Assembly: GCF_900188445.1 (NCBI RefSeq)
Contig: NZ_FZOR01000010.1
Coordinates: 124,001 to 188,000, forward strand
DNA: 64,000 nucleotides
Origin: Actinomadura meyerae
Lineage (GTDB): Bacteria > Actinomycetota > Actinomycetes > Streptosporangiales > Streptosporangiaceae
Reading direction: 5' to 3'
Under the pieces are notes generated by a model that was not told the DNA's origin, did no database searches, and saw only the letters and a list, made by a program, of their open reading frames with translations. Positions within the stretch are counted from its first letter, which is position 1. Every line of letters starts with the position of its first letter. The position numbers were made by a program, and so were the translations under genes. Shown here piece after piece: positions 8,911 through 17,854 of the stretch.

Positions 8911-10458
8911 ATGAGTGAGTTGTCGACGCTGCCCACCACGGTCGTGCGGCCCGGGGACAAGAGGTATCCGGCGCTGTGCCGGGGGTTCAACCAGCGGTGG
9001 GTCGCGGCGCCCGAGTACGTGCGGCTGGTGCGGACGCCGGAGGAGGCGCGGGCGGCGCTGGCCGACGCGGTGCGGGAGGCGCCGGACGACCCGGGGCAGG
9101 CGCGGATCGCGGTGCGCAGCGGCGGGCACTGCTACGAGGATTTCGTGTGCGGGACGGACGTGCGGGTGATCCTGGACGTGAGCCCCATGTGCGCGGTGTC
9201 CTACGACGACGCGATGAAGGCGTACTGCGTCGAGGCCGGGGCGAACAACGGGCACGTCTACGAGCGGTTGTATCCGGTCACCGGGAAGGTGCTGCCGGGT
9301 GGCACGTGCTTCTCCGTGGGGCTGGGCGGCCACATTCCGGCGGGTGGGTTCGGGGTGCTGTCGCGGCAGCACGGGCTGACCGTCGACTACCTGTACGCGG
9401 TCGAGGTGGCGGTCGTGGACGCGGACAAGAACGTCAGGCTGGTGGTGGGGCGGCGCGACGATCCGGACCCGGGGTTGCGGCAGCTGTGGTGGGCGCACAC
9501 CGGAGGCGGCGGTGGGAACTTCGGCGTGGCCACCCGGTTCTGGTTCCGGGGGCTGCCGCAGCCGCCCGAGCGGGTGCTGCTCGCCGCGCTGGCGTGGGAC
9601 TGGGTGGACATCGCCGAGGACGACTTCGGTGCGCTGGTGACGGCGTTCGGGGAGTACTTCCGCGACCATCAGGACCCGTCGGCGGCGGCCGGGAAGCTGT
9701 TCGCGGTACTCAAGCTCAACCATCTCGCCAACGGGCAGATCGGGCTGCTCGCCCAGGTGGACGCGGACGACCCGGACGGGCCGCGGGCGATGGCCGACTT
9801 CATCGCGCACCTCGGCGGGCGGGTACGGCCGTCCGCGACGAAGATGCGGTCGGAGATGGGCGAGCACTTCGTCCACCTGGACGTCCCGCGGGCGATGCCG
9901 TGGCTGACCGCCACCCGCGCGCTCGACCCCGCCGGCGGGAATCGGTGCGGCAAACACAAGTCCGCCTATCTGCGGAAACCGTTCAGCGAACGGCAGATCG
10001 CGGCGATGTGGCGCTATCTCGGCCACGGGGAGTATCCCGGCTATCTGAACCCGCGGGCGGTCATCCAGGTCGACTCTTACGGCGGTGCCGTCAACCGTCC
10101 GCTGCACCGCACGGCGGTGCGGCAGCGCGACTCCATTCTGAAACTGCAATTCCAGGTCTACTGGGCCGAGCGGGACCCCCGCGAGGACACCCACATCGCC
10201 TGGATACGCGACGCCTACGGGGCGACGTTCGAGGAGACCGGCGGCGTGCCCGTGGCGGACGGCGAGCGCACCGACGGCTGCTACATCGGGTATCCGGACG
10301 CCGATCTCGGCGACCACCGCTGGAACGCGTCGGGGCAGTCGTGGGAGACGCTCTACTACAAGGACGCCTACCCGGAACTCCAGGAGGCCAAGCGGTTCTG
10401 GGACCCGGGCGAGGTGTTCCGGCACGCCCAGTCCATCCGGCCCGGAACGGGGGAGTGA
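8911..10458 (+). CDS. FAD-dependent oxidase, BBE type, likely bicovalent flavin
   Basis: A 515-residue FAD-binding oxidoreductase of the PCMH/BBE (berberine-bridge-like) superfamily, related to glucooligosaccharide and aclacinomycin oxidases. The FAD domain has 'VRSGGHCYEDF' with His73 and 'GGTCFSVGLGGHIPAGG' with Cys133, the two residues that in this family bind FAD through both 8-alpha-histidyl and 6-S-cysteinyl links. The C-terminal BBE segment 'YYKDAYPELQEAKRFWDP' supplies the usual closing helix. The ATG at 8911 is preferred over an in-frame GTG at 8890 because GGGAG lies 5 bases upstream. It begins 37 bp after jetD and could share its transcript, but a defence role is not implied. Substrate unknown: a sugar or secondary metabolite alcohol is typical. 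Confidence 0.88.
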   Translation: MSELSTLPTTVVRPGDKRYPALCRGFNQRWVAAPEYVRLVRTPEEARAALADAVREAPDDPGQARIAVRSGGHCYEDFVCGTDVRVILDVSPMCAVSYDDAMKAYCVEAGANNGHVYERLYPVTGKVLPGGTCFSVGLGGHIPAGGFGVLSRQHGLTVDYLYAVEVAVVDADKNVRLVVGRRDDPDPGLRQLWWAHTGGGGGNFGVATRFWFRGLPQPPERVLLAALAWDWVDIAEDDFGALVTAFGEYFRDHQDPSAAAGKLFAVLKLNHLANGQIGLLAQVDADDPDGPRAMADFIAHLGGRVRPSATKMRSEMGEHFVHLDVPRAMPWLTATRALDPAGGNRCGKHKSAYLRKPFSERQIAAMWRYLGHGEYPGYLNPRAVIQVDSYGGAVNRPLHRTAVRQRDSILKLQFQVYWAERDPREDTHIAWIRDAYGATFEETGGVPVADGERTDGCYIGYPDADLGDHRWNASGQSWETLYYKDAYPELQEAKRFWDPGEVFRHAQSIRPGTGE

Positions 10459-10531
10459 CCCCGGTCACGCCACGCGATGCGAGCGGCGGCCGCGCGCCCT
10501 GTCTCGCCTTTATTGCATTTACTGCCAATAC

Positions 10532-10561
10532 TTGCGGCTGTGACTCCGGGGACAGTAGTTT
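10532..10561 (+). promoter_or_regulatory. Candidate promoter of the esterase-fold gene
   Basis: TTGCGG at 10532-10537 and TAGTTT at 10556-10561, 18 bp apart, in an AT-richer stretch of an otherwise GC-rich gap. Pattern match only. Confidence 0.3.
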
Positions 10562-10614
10562 CTTGCGGACGAGCAGAGCGTCGGGCCCGGGGGGCCTGAG
10601 CGGCTGGGGAGTCC

Positions 10615-11865
10615 ATGAAGAAGCGTACCGACCGGAAGATCGCCATCGCGGGCACGGCGGCCGCCGCCGTGCTGCTGCCCACCGTCATGGTCGGCCTCGC
10701 GCAGGCCGGCATCGGCGTCCCGACCGGGAAGTCGGAGGCGTCGGGCGACTCCCGGCCGATCCCCTCGTTCGGGCCGCCGACGCAGCAGGCCCCCGTCGTG
10801 GGCGCGTCGCCGAGCAAGTCGCCGAAGGCGGCCAAGCTGCCGAGCGTCCCGCTGAACAGCAACCCGTTCAAGACGGGCGGCGGCAGGCCCTCGGCCGGCG
10901 ACCCCGACACCGACCGCCGCAGCCACGGCGAGAAGCCGAAACTGCCGTCCGGCGCCGGGGCCAGCAAGTACGCCAAGGCCCCGGACGGCGCCGCGATCAC
11001 CGAGGTGAAGAAGGTGAACGCGCGGCAGTTCGACGTCACCATCGCCTCGCCCGCGCTCGGCGCGGCCGTCAAGACCCGCGTGATGGTCCCCAAGGGCTGG
11101 AAGCGCACCGCCAGTAGGACGTGGCCGACGGTGTACGCCTACCACGGCGGCAACAACACGTACCTGTCCTGGACGAGGGACTCCAACATCGAAGAGGTCG
11201 CCGGCCCGTACGACGCGATGGTCGTGATGCCGGAGGGCGGCTGGAACGGCTCGTACACCAACTGGTGGAACGGCGGCAAGGGCGGCATCCCCGAGTGGGA
11301 GACCTTCCACATCCAGGAGGTCATCCCGCTGATGGAGCGCAACTTCCGCGCCGGGACGACGCGCGCCGCGATCGGCCTGTCGTCCGGCGGGCAGGGCGCC
11401 ATCACCTACGCCGAGCGGCACACCGGGATGTTCAAGTACGCCGCGGCGTACAGCGGCGCTCTCAACATCACCGCGCCGGGCATGCCGGTCATCCTCACCT
11501 CCATGAACCGCGAGGCGGGCACGTCCATCTGGGGCGACCCCGTCATCGCGCGGGCGAACTGGCGGGCGCACGACGCGACCGTCAACGTGGCCAAGCTGAA
11601 GGGCATCGGCGTCTACGTCTCCTGTGGCGACGGCCGGCCCGGCCCGCTGGACAACCCGAACACGCCGCCGCACGACGCGGGGCGGATCGGCGAGCAGCTC
11701 GCCGGGACGATGAACGAGAACTTCGTCGCCGCGGCGAAGAGCGCGGGCGTCCCGGTCACCGCGAACCTCTACGGCCCCGGCATGCACAACTGGAAGTACT
11801 GGAAGCGCGAGCTGGTCAAGAGCTGGCCGGGCATCGCCGCCGCGATCGGCGCCCGCAAGTCCTGA
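10615..11865 (+). CDS. Secreted alpha/beta-hydrolase, esterase D / antigen 85-like fold
   Basis: The 416-residue product begins with a signal peptide (KKRTDRK, then a hydrophobic Ala/Val/Leu run ending near AQAG). A Pro/Ser-rich low-complexity region follows (residues ~35-120), then an esterase domain. The nucleophile elbow is 'GLSSGGQGAI' and the oxyanion region is 'VYAYHGGNNTYLSWTRDSN'; 'MPEGGWNGSYTNWW' and a late 'GPGMHNWKYWKREL' (probable catalytic His) match the S-formylglutathione hydrolase/antigen 85 family. In actinomycetes such proteins act outside the cell as esterases or acyltransferases; which one cannot be told here. Stands alone, with a candidate promoter in the 156-bp gap upstream. 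Confidence 0.8.
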   Translation: MKKRTDRKIAIAGTAAAAVLLPTVMVGLAQAGIGVPTGKSEASGDSRPIPSFGPPTQQAPVVGASPSKSPKAAKLPSVPLNSNPFKTGGGRPSAGDPDTDRRSHGEKPKLPSGAGASKYAKAPDGAAITEVKKVNARQFDVTIASPALGAAVKTRVMVPKGWKRTASRTWPTVYAYHGGNNTYLSWTRDSNIEEVAGPYDAMVVMPEGGWNGSYTNWWNGGKGGIPEWETFHIQEVIPLMERNFRAGTTRAAIGLSSGGQGAITYAERHTGMFKYAAAYSGALNITAPGMPVILTSMNREAGTSIWGDPVIARANWRAHDATVNVAKLKGIGVYVSCGDGRPGPLDNPNTPPHDAGRIGEQLAGTMNENFVAAAKSAGVPVTANLYGPGMHNWKYWKRELVKSWPGIAAAIGARKS

Positions 11866-11976
11866 GCGGCGCCCCGGCGGCCGCGCTCCGGCCGGTAACG
11901 GCCAGGCCGTAATGCCTGACCGACCGGAATCGCCGAAACACGAGCGGTGAGCTCCCCTTCCTGTGACCATGGGGGC

Positions 11977-12984
11977 ATGAGGGGCAGTGATGGAGCGGCC
12001 CTCGCCGCCGATCTCCCGCTCGCGCCGCCGGCGAGCGGTGCGGAGCGGCTCGGCGAGGTGCGCGCCCGGCTGGCGTATCCCGCGGTGCGCTGGTGCGGCG
12101 CGACGTTCGGGGTGATGGAGCGGGTGCCCGCCGGCTGGATGATGTCCGGCATGGAGCGGGCGACCCCGCAGGAGGCCCGCGACTCCCTCGGCTGGTGGTT
12201 CCGCCGCCTCGCCGGCGACCCCGGCGTGCCCGCGGCGGTCCGCGCGGCGTACCGGCGCGGCGCGGACCGGCTCGACCGCGACCGGCCGGACGAGCTGACC
12301 GTCGCCGGGCGGCTGTTCCGGGTGGTGCGCGCCGACCGGTTCTGCCGGTGCGGCCCGGACGGCCCGGAGCCGCCCCGCCCCGGCGATCCCGACGCGCTCC
12401 CCGAGCCGCGCACCCGCCGCGACGCCGGCCGGTTCGACCACGGCCTGCTCCCCGAGGCCACGCCGCCGGTGCCCGCCGCCCCGCCCGGCGACGCGTGGGT
12501 TCCGGCGGGCCCGGCGGTCCCGCCCGAGCTGGCCTGGGACGCCCGCCGCGCGCTCGCCACCCACCCCCGGCCCGTCCGGCTGCCGGCCCGCTTCACCGTC
12601 GCCGAACCGGACGGAGGGCCGCGCCCCGCTCCGCACGGTCCCGCCCCGCATGCCCCGGCCCCGCATGCCCCGGCCCCGCAGGGCCCGTTCCTGCACGGGC
12701 CGTTCCTGCACAGCCCGGCCGCCGTGCGCGAGCACCTCGCCGCGTACTTCGACCACGTCGTGCCGCTGCTGGACGGCCCGAGCCCCGATGACGTCGCCGC
12801 CTACCGGGCGGCAGCGATACTGCTGCGCGACGGCACGCGGCGCACCGAGATCAGTGTGCGCGGCCACCGCTTCCGGGTGGCCCGCGTCGAGTACGTCGTG
12901 CGCCGCGGCCCGGACGGTCCCGAGCCGCCCCGGCCGTCCGAGCGCGATCTGGAGGAGCCGGTCACCGACCGTCCGGCGCGCTGA
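11977..12984 (+). CDS. DUF5954 family protein
   Basis: A 335-residue protein of unknown function. Residues such as 'ATPQEARDSLGWWFRRLAGD' and the twice-occurring 'FRVVRADRFCRCGPDGPEPP'/'FRVARVEYVVRRGPDGPEPP' fit the actinobacterial DUF5954 family, which is known only from sequence. The two similar segments suggest an internal duplication of a small domain. Between them is a Pro/His-rich linker with short repeats (PAPHAPAPHAPAPQGPFLHG). The ATG at 11977 is chosen but no good ribosome binding site separates it from an in-frame GTG at 11947. No transmembrane segment or catalytic motif seen. Confidence 0.7.
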   Translation: MRGSDGAALAADLPLAPPASGAERLGEVRARLAYPAVRWCGATFGVMERVPAGWMMSGMERATPQEARDSLGWWFRRLAGDPGVPAAVRAAYRRGADRLDRDRPDELTVAGRLFRVVRADRFCRCGPDGPEPPRPGDPDALPEPRTRRDAGRFDHGLLPEATPPVPAAPPGDAWVPAGPAVPPELAWDARRALATHPRPVRLPARFTVAEPDGGPRPAPHGPAPHAPAPHAPAPQGPFLHGPFLHSPAAVREHLAAYFDHVVPLLDGPSPDDVAAYRAAAILLRDGTRRTEISVRGHRFRVARVEYVVRRGPDGPEPPRPSERDLEEPVTDRPAR

Positions 12985-13027
12985 CCCCGGAGGCCGCCCG
13001 GGGCGGGGGAGGGTAGCGTGGCGGGCG

Positions 13028-13585
13028 ATGAAGGGATTCGCCCGGCGGGAGTTCCAGCTCGTCCTGCTCCGCCGCATGGCCGACTACCAGCCCGGCATGG
13101 TCGAGGACGCGGTGCGCGCGCTCGGCGCGTCCCGCACCGAGATGCGCGAGGCCAACGCCCGATGGCAGCGCGTACTGCGGTCCCGGACGTTCCCGCGCGG
13201 CCGGCGCCGCCACGAGGCCGTCCTGGGCCCGCCCGCGGGCACCGCGGAGCGGCGCGTCGGCGACGTCGCCTGCGCGACCGCGTGGTGGCCGCCGCTGCCG
13301 CTGTGGCCGGAGCTCCGCTTCGAGATCATGATGGCGCCGGACGGCTCGGTCGTGCACGAGTGGCTCGTCCGGGACGACGCCGCCCCCGTGCCGCGGCTCG
13401 CCGGCGTCGACGACCTCGTCCCGTGGTCGTGCGTGGTGGGCGACGTCGACGCCCGGTTCGGCGCGGTGGCCCACCAGGACGGCGACGCGCCGAGCCGCTG
13501 GCACGCGACCATCACGCTGCCGGACGGCGACCGGTACGTCGCGCATTTCGTGTGGGGCCTCCTTCAGACGGTGGTGAGCGCCTGA
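13028..13585 (+). CDS. Conserved hypothetical protein, 185 residues
   Basis: I do not recognise this family. The N-terminal half is basic and helical ('MKGFARREFQLVLLRRMADY', then an Arg-rich stretch); the C-terminal half is mixed beta-like with several Trp and acidic residues ('WPELRFEIMMAPDGSVVHEW', 'PWSCVVGDVDARFGA'). The frame is supported by a hexamer TAGCGT (13014-13019) 8 bases before the ATG, a spacing typical of leaderless actinobacterial genes, and by a hairpin terminator that begins on its stop codon. It follows the DUF5954 gene in the same direction by 43 bp. Confidence 0.65.
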   Translation: MKGFARREFQLVLLRRMADYQPGMVEDAVRALGASRTEMREANARWQRVLRSRTFPRGRRRHEAVLGPPAGTAERRVGDVACATAWWPPLPLWPELRFEIMMAPDGSVVHEWLVRDDAAPVPRLAGVDDLVPWSCVVGDVDARFGAVAHQDGDAPSRWHATITLPDGDRYVAHFVWGLLQTVVSA

Positions 13586-13603
13586 GACCGCTTTGAGCGG
13601 TCT
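13585..13603 (+). terminator. Hairpin terminator after the 185-residue protein
   Basis: Perfect 7-bp arms AGACCGC (13585-13591) and GCGGTCT (13597-13603) around TTTGA, followed by TGGCGTTT. It starts at the last base of the stop codon. Confidence 0.55.
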
Positions 13604-13675
13604 TGGCGTTTCCGGTCAGCGCAGATTGCGCGGGGCTCCCTACGGTGGTGGCATGCGAGCTGTGAGGGTCCGGCG

Positions 13676-14482
13676 ATGCCCGAGGTGACCTCCTACGAGC
13701 CGGGCTTCCCGACCTGGGCGGAGCTGGCCAGCCCCGACCAGGAGACCTCGAAGCGGTTCTACTGCGAGCTGTTCGACTGGTACTCCTACACGCTGACCGT
13801 CGAGATCGGCGAGTACGAGATCTTCACCCTGGGCGACCTCCAGGGGCCGGAGGTCTGCGGGATGCAGGTCCTCGCCGACGACACCCTGCCCTCGTCGTGG
13901 ACGTGCTACTTCCGCACCGACGACGTCGAGGCGTCGGTCGAGGCCGTGCTGTCCGCGGGCGGCCAGGTCATGGTGGAGCCGACCGACATCGCCGACCTCG
14001 GGCGGATGGCGCTCTGCTCCGACCCGGAGGGCGCCGACTTCGCCTTCTGGTACCCGTACCACCTGCAGGGCGCCGGGGTGCAGGACGAGCCGTCCGCGAT
14101 GTGCTGGGTGGAGCTGGCGTCCCGCGACGTCCGGCAGGCCCGCCGCTTCTACGGCGAGGTCTTCGGATGGAAGCCCGTGGATCGCGCCTACTACACCGCC
14201 GGCTACACCGACTGGAAGATCGGCGACTGGTCCGTGGCGGGCATGGTGCAGATGGACGACCGCTGGCCGGCCGACTGCCCGCCGCACTGGATCCCCTACT
14301 ACTGGGTGGCCGACTGCGACGAGACCGCCGCCAAGGCCGTCGAGCTGGGCGGGCGCGTCAGGCTGCCGCCGAGCGACATCGAGCTGGGCCGCTTCTCGAT
14401 CATCACCGACCCGACCGGCGCCCGGCTGGCCTTCATCACCCCGAACGTCCGCGACGTCCCCGCGACGCGGACCATGCCCTGA
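13676..14482 (+). CDS. VOC-fold protein with two glyoxalase-like domains (Cfp30B type)
   Basis: A 268-residue protein of two tandem vicinal-oxygen-chelate domains: residues ~8-125 ('GFPTWAELASPDQETSKRFY' to 'FAFWYPYH') and ~135-260 ('MCWVELASRDVRQARRFYGE' to 'LAFITPN'). This is the layout of the mycobacterial Cfp30B-like hydroxylase/glyoxalase family, usually of unknown substrate. The metal ligands that define active glyoxalase I are not obvious, so it may bind rather than convert a small molecule. GAGGG 7 bases before the ATG supports the start. Immediately after the stop the DNA runs into CCCTGCC repeats. Confidence 0.82.
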   Translation: MPEVTSYEPGFPTWAELASPDQETSKRFYCELFDWYSYTLTVEIGEYEIFTLGDLQGPEVCGMQVLADDTLPSSWTCYFRTDDVEASVEAVLSAGGQVMVEPTDIADLGRMALCSDPEGADFAFWYPYHLQGAGVQDEPSAMCWVELASRDVRQARRFYGEVFGWKPVDRAYYTAGYTDWKIGDWSVAGMVQMDDRWPADCPPHWIPYYWVADCDETAAKAVELGGRVRLPPSDIELGRFSIITDPTGARLAFITPNVRDVPATRTMP

Positions 14483-14485
14483 CGC

Positions 14486-14522
14486 CCTGCCCCTGCCCCC
14501 CTGCCCCCTGCCCCCTGCCCCA
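14486..14522. repeat. CCCTGCC-type 7-bp tandem repeat at a gene 3' end
   Basis: About five imperfect copies of a 7-bp C-rich unit start 4 bases after the VOC stop codon, in the gap before the convergent TetR gene. Confidence 0.75.
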
Positions 14523-14553
14523 CGCCCCTCCGACCCGCTGGAGCCGGAGCGCC

Positions 14554-15204
14554 TCAGCCCTGGTCGGGGGCGTGCAGCCGGCCGAGGAGGATGAGCACCA
14601 GCTCGTCGATGACCTCGTCGAGGGTGGCCTCGACCCACCCGGCGCTCCAGTCGTGCAGGAGGCCGTTGATGCTGCCGATGAAGGCGGTCGCGGCGATCCG
14701 GTAGTCGCGGTCGGGGATCTCGCCGCGCGCGGCGGCGGCCGCCGCCTCCGCGCAGAGGAAGTCGACCCAGCGGGCGCGGCGGGTGAGGCGCTGCCGGTCC
14801 AGCCGGGGGCTGACCCCGACGATCTCGACGAAGGCGATCCGGATGAGGGCCCGGTCGGCGGTGATGGCGGCGGCGTAGGCGCGGAAGAGCCGGGCCGTGC
14901 GCTCGGCGAGACCGAGTCCCTCGACGGACGGCAGCGCGGCGACGACCGCGCGCTCCGCGGTGTCGTTGACCTCCAGGTGCAGGTCGGCGAGCAGGTCCTC
15001 CAGGGTGCGGAACTCCTCGTAGAACTGGCGGGTGGACAGCCCGGCGGCCTCGCTCAGCGCGGCGACCGTGGTGCCGCGGTAGCCGGGGCCGCGGCCGAAC
15101 ATCTCCAGCCCGGCGTCCAGGAACCGGCGGCGCCGCTCGGCGCGCCGCTCGGCCGCCGACCTGCCGCCGTAGCGGCCGGTCGGACTCGCGCGCCTGCCCG
15201 CCAC
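14554..15204 (-). CDS. TetR family transcriptional repressor
   Basis: A 216-residue regulator. The N-terminal HTH reads 'RFLDAGLEMFGRGPGYRGTT' followed by 'VAALSEAAGLSTRQFYEEF', classic for TetR proteins; the rest is an all-helical ligand domain. The GTG at 15204 is chosen because its upstream DNA on the minus strand has GGAGG 6 bases before it; the frame stays open to longer starts (for example an ATG at 15303), but these would run through the operator. Divergent from the secreted propeller gene at 15377, so that gene and itself are the likely targets. Confidence 0.85.
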   Translation of the reverse strand: MAGRRASPTGRYGGRSAAERRAERRRRFLDAGLEMFGRGPGYRGTTVAALSEAAGLSTRQFYEEFRTLEDLLADLHLEVNDTAERAVVAALPSVEGLGLAERTARLFRAYAAAITADRALIRIAFVEIVGVSPRLDRQRLTRRARWVDFLCAEAAAAAARGEIPDRDYRIAATAFIGSINGLLHDWSAGWVEATLDEVIDELVLILLGRLHAPDQG

Positions 15205-15302
15205 CTCGCTCCTCCCCGCTCCTCCCCGCCCCTCCCCGGGCTCCCCGTCACTCGCACCGCATTTTCCATCATTTTGGGTCTTGTGTCGCACATCACCCTG
15301 CA

Positions 15303-15316
15303 TTACTGTCCAGTAA
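15303..15316. promoter_or_regulatory. Palindromic operator between the TetR gene and the propeller gene
   Basis: TTACTGTCCAGTAA is a perfect inverted repeat (TTACTG/CAGTAA, 2-bp centre). Length, TTAC...GTAA ends and location in the divergent gap are typical of TetR-family operators. Confidence 0.7.
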
Positions 15317-15376
15317 CCCAGTCGGAACACGATCGTTTTCAGACCGGAGACCCTCACCCCCCCGCTGGAGGACGCG

Positions 15377-16597
15377 ATGCCTTCCCCACGTCTCCGAAGA
15401 CGAACCGCACTGCTCGGCTGCGCCGTGCTGGCGGCGACCGCGATGGCCGGCGCGCCGCCCGCGCAGGCCCGGCCGGCCGAGGCGCCGGCGCTGCGCGACG
15501 TGATGGCCGTCGGCAACGGCCAGGGCGGCACGGTGAGCTTCATCGACACCGCCACCTACCGGAACCTCGGCTCCATCGACGTCGTCCCGGACCTCCAGGA
15601 GCGCCTGGACTCGATGAACATCGTCGAGCGGATCGGCTACGAGGCCGTCAACGCCGCGCAGGGCTACCGCAAGCTCGTCGACGACATGGCCGTCTCCCCG
15701 GACGGCACGACCCTCTACATCTCGCGCGGCGCGCTGTCGGACGCCGTCGCGTTCGACATCGCCACGAAGAAGATGCTGTGGCGGCACAGGACCGAGGGCT
15801 TCAAGGCCGACCACGCGGCGCTGTCGGCGGACGGAAAGCAGTTCATCGTCTCGGCCACGACCGCGAGCAAGGCCGAGGTCATCGACACCGCCACCGGGAA
15901 GCTCCTGACGAGCTTCGCCACCGGCACCTACCCGCACGCGAACGACTACTCACCCGACGGGACGGTCCTCTACAACTCCAGCATCGGCATCACCTCGCTG
16001 CCGAAACTGCTGAACGGGCTCAAGGGGTCCAGGGCCGTGACGGCGGTGGACGCGAAGACGTTCAAGCAGCTGCGCACCTACACCTTCGAGTACGGCATCC
16101 GCCCGGCGGTGTTCACCCGCGACAACAAGACGATGTACGCGCAGCTGTCGTACCTCAACGGGTTCATCGAGTACGACCTGGCCGCCGGCAAGACCGTCCG
16201 GACGGTGAACATGCCGTTCAGCGACAAGGCCGCCAAGATGAGCCCGGACGACTACCCGCAGAACTCCGCGCACCACGGCATGGCGATGAACGCCGACGAG
16301 TCCAAGCTGTGCGTGGCCGGGACCATCGACGACTACGTCTCCATCGTCTCCCGCCCCGGTCTGACCACCGACGGGACCGTCCACTACGCCACCGACGCGC
16401 TGCCGTACTGGACGCAGACGAGCCCCAACGGCAACGACTGCTTCGTGTCGCTCGCCGAGGACGACCAGATCTCCGTCATCGACTACCGCACCGCCAGGGA
16501 GGTCGCCCGCATCGACGTCGGCCGCTTCCCGCAGCGGGAGCGGGCCGCCAAGCTCACCTCCGAGGCCATCGCCTCCCTCAACCCGGCCAAGGGCTGA
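15377..16597 (+). CDS. Secreted YVTN/YncE-like beta-propeller protein
   Basis: The 406-residue product has an Arg-rich start, a hydrophobic core and an AQA signal-peptidase site near residue 31. The mature part has repeated blades of about 40-50 residues with 'MAVSPDGTTLYIS', 'ALSADGKQFIVSA', 'YSPDGTVLYNS' and 'AMNADESKLCVAG', the signature of YVTN/YncE propellers. These usually act as binding platforms or, less often, as lyases. GGAGG precedes the ATG at about the right spacing. Likely controlled by the divergent TetR repressor through the 15303-15316 operator. Confidence 0.82.
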   Translation: MPSPRLRRRTALLGCAVLAATAMAGAPPAQARPAEAPALRDVMAVGNGQGGTVSFIDTATYRNLGSIDVVPDLQERLDSMNIVERIGYEAVNAAQGYRKLVDDMAVSPDGTTLYISRGALSDAVAFDIATKKMLWRHRTEGFKADHAALSADGKQFIVSATTASKAEVIDTATGKLLTSFATGTYPHANDYSPDGTVLYNSSIGITSLPKLLNGLKGSRAVTAVDAKTFKQLRTYTFEYGIRPAVFTRDNKTMYAQLSYLNGFIEYDLAAGKTVRTVNMPFSDKAAKMSPDDYPQNSAHHGMAMNADESKLCVAGTIDDYVSIVSRPGLTTDGTVHYATDALPYWTQTSPNGNDCFVSLAEDDQISVIDYRTAREVARIDVGRFPQRERAAKLTSEAIASLNPAKG

Positions 16598-16605
16598 CCC
16601 CCACG

Positions 16606-16627
16606 GCGGGCCCGCCCCCGGGCCCGC
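16606..16627 (+). terminator. GC-rich hairpin after the propeller gene
   Basis: Perfect 9-bp arms GCGGGCCCG (16606-16614) and CGGGCCCGC (16619-16627) with a CCCC loop, 9 bp after the stop. No T tract, as usual in actinobacteria. Confidence 0.55.
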
Positions 16628-16690
16628 ACTGAGACCGACCGCCGCGCGCCCCGCCGCCACCCACATCCCGGCGGGCCGCGCGGCGGTCCC

Positions 16691-17854
16691 ATGGTTGGGC
16701 GCCGGGACGCGGGGAACCGGCATGCGGTGCCGACGCAAGGACTCCGCAGCCGCCTGCTGCCCTTCGCGGGGCGCCGCTACTGGACGGAGCGCGCCAAGCT
16801 CACGGCCAAGGCGGTCGTCGCGGCCGTCATCGCGTGGCTGATCGCCAAGTACGCGGTCGGGCACGCGCAGCCGTACTTCGCGCCGCTGGCCGCGCTGCTC
16901 GGGGTGTACCCGTCGGTCGTCCGGTCCGTCCGGGAGAGCGTGGCGTACGCCGCCGGGTTCGTGATCGGCGCCGCGCTCGCGATACCAGTCGGGCTGCTGC
17001 TCGGCCCCACCACGCCCGGCATCGCGGTCGTGCTCGTCCTGGCGATGATGGCCTCGGGGTGGCGGCGGCTCGGCGACCAGGCGTCCCAGGTCGCGTTCAC
17101 CGCGCTGTTCGCCCTGCTGCTCGGCGGCCACGAGGTCGTCGGCTACACGCTGCCGAGGCTGGGCGACGTCGCGCTCGGGCTGGCGGTCGGCCTGCTCGTG
17201 AACGCGACGCTGTTCCCGCCGCTGTACCTGCGCCGCGCCGAGTACGCCGTGCGGGAGGCGCGGGACGCGCTCGCCGGCGCGCTCGACGCCCTCGCGGGCG
17301 AGGTCGCCGAGGACGAGGGCGGCCGGGCGCGCTACGACGAGCGCGAGGCGTGGCTGGCCCGGGTCCAGGAGGAGGCGCGGTACTCGCTGGAGCAGGGCGG
17401 GGAGAGCCTGCGCGCCAACCCGCGGGCGAAGCTGCGCGGCTACCCGCTGCGCTGGCAGGGGCACCGCGACCGGTGGCCGGCGCCGCGCGAGCTGAACGTA
17501 CTCGACCAGACGGCCGCCTACGCCCGCTCGATCTCCGGGACGCTGCGCCAGCTCGACGGGGACGGGGACGGGGACGGCGGCGGCGACGGCGACGGCGGCG
17601 GCACGGCGGAGCCCGCGCTCGGCCCGGAGTTCCGGCACGCCTACGCGGACCTGCTGCGCGCCCTCGCCGGGATCGTCCGCGAGCTGCCCGAAACGCCGGG
17701 GGAGGACGCGCTCGCCGCGGCCGAGCGGATCCAGCGCCGGCTGGAGGAACCGCACCTCGGACCGGGCACGGACGCTCCCGGCCTGTGGGATCCGCAGAAG
17801 GAGCTCCTGCGGCTGAGCCGCCTGCTGCTGGACGGCCTGCGAGCGCCGGGCTAG
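16691..17854 (+). CDS. FUSC/aromatic-acid-exporter-like membrane protein
   Basis: A 387-residue protein with about six hydrophobic segments in residues 30-185 ('AVVAAVIAWLIAKYAVG', 'SVAYAAGFVIGAALAIPVGL', 'GIAVVLVLAMMASGW', 'FTALFALLLGG', 'LALGLAVGLLVNATLFPPLY') followed by a helical, charged cytoplasmic region (~190-387). This matches the FUSC/ArAE family (fusaric acid and aromatic acid efflux). A DGDGDGG(G)DGDGGG low-complexity stretch lies near residue 295. It sits directly upstream of an aromatic-acid degradation operon with the same direction, so handling of aromatic acids is a reasonable inference. The N-terminal start is uncertain. Confidence 0.75.
   Translation: MVGRRDAGNRHAVPTQGLRSRLLPFAGRRYWTERAKLTAKAVVAAVIAWLIAKYAVGHAQPYFAPLAALLGVYPSVVRSVRESVAYAAGFVIGAALAIPVGLLLGPTTPGIAVVLVLAMMASGWRRLGDQASQVAFTALFALLLGGHEVVGYTLPRLGDVALGLAVGLLVNATLFPPLYLRRAEYAVREARDALAGALDALAGEVAEDEGGRARYDEREAWLARVQEEARYSLEQGGESLRANPRAKLRGYPLRWQGHRDRWPAPRELNVLDQTAAYARSISGTLRQLDGDGDGDGGGDGDGGGTAEPALGPEFRHAYADLLRALAGIVRELPETPGEDALAAAERIQRRLEEPHLGPGTDAPGLWDPQKELLRLSRLLLDGLRAPG

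Noticed and set aside
14554-15555. Long TetR start upstream of 15204
   Set aside because: It would place coding sequence over the operator and the divergent promoter; GTG 15204 has a strong GGAGG.
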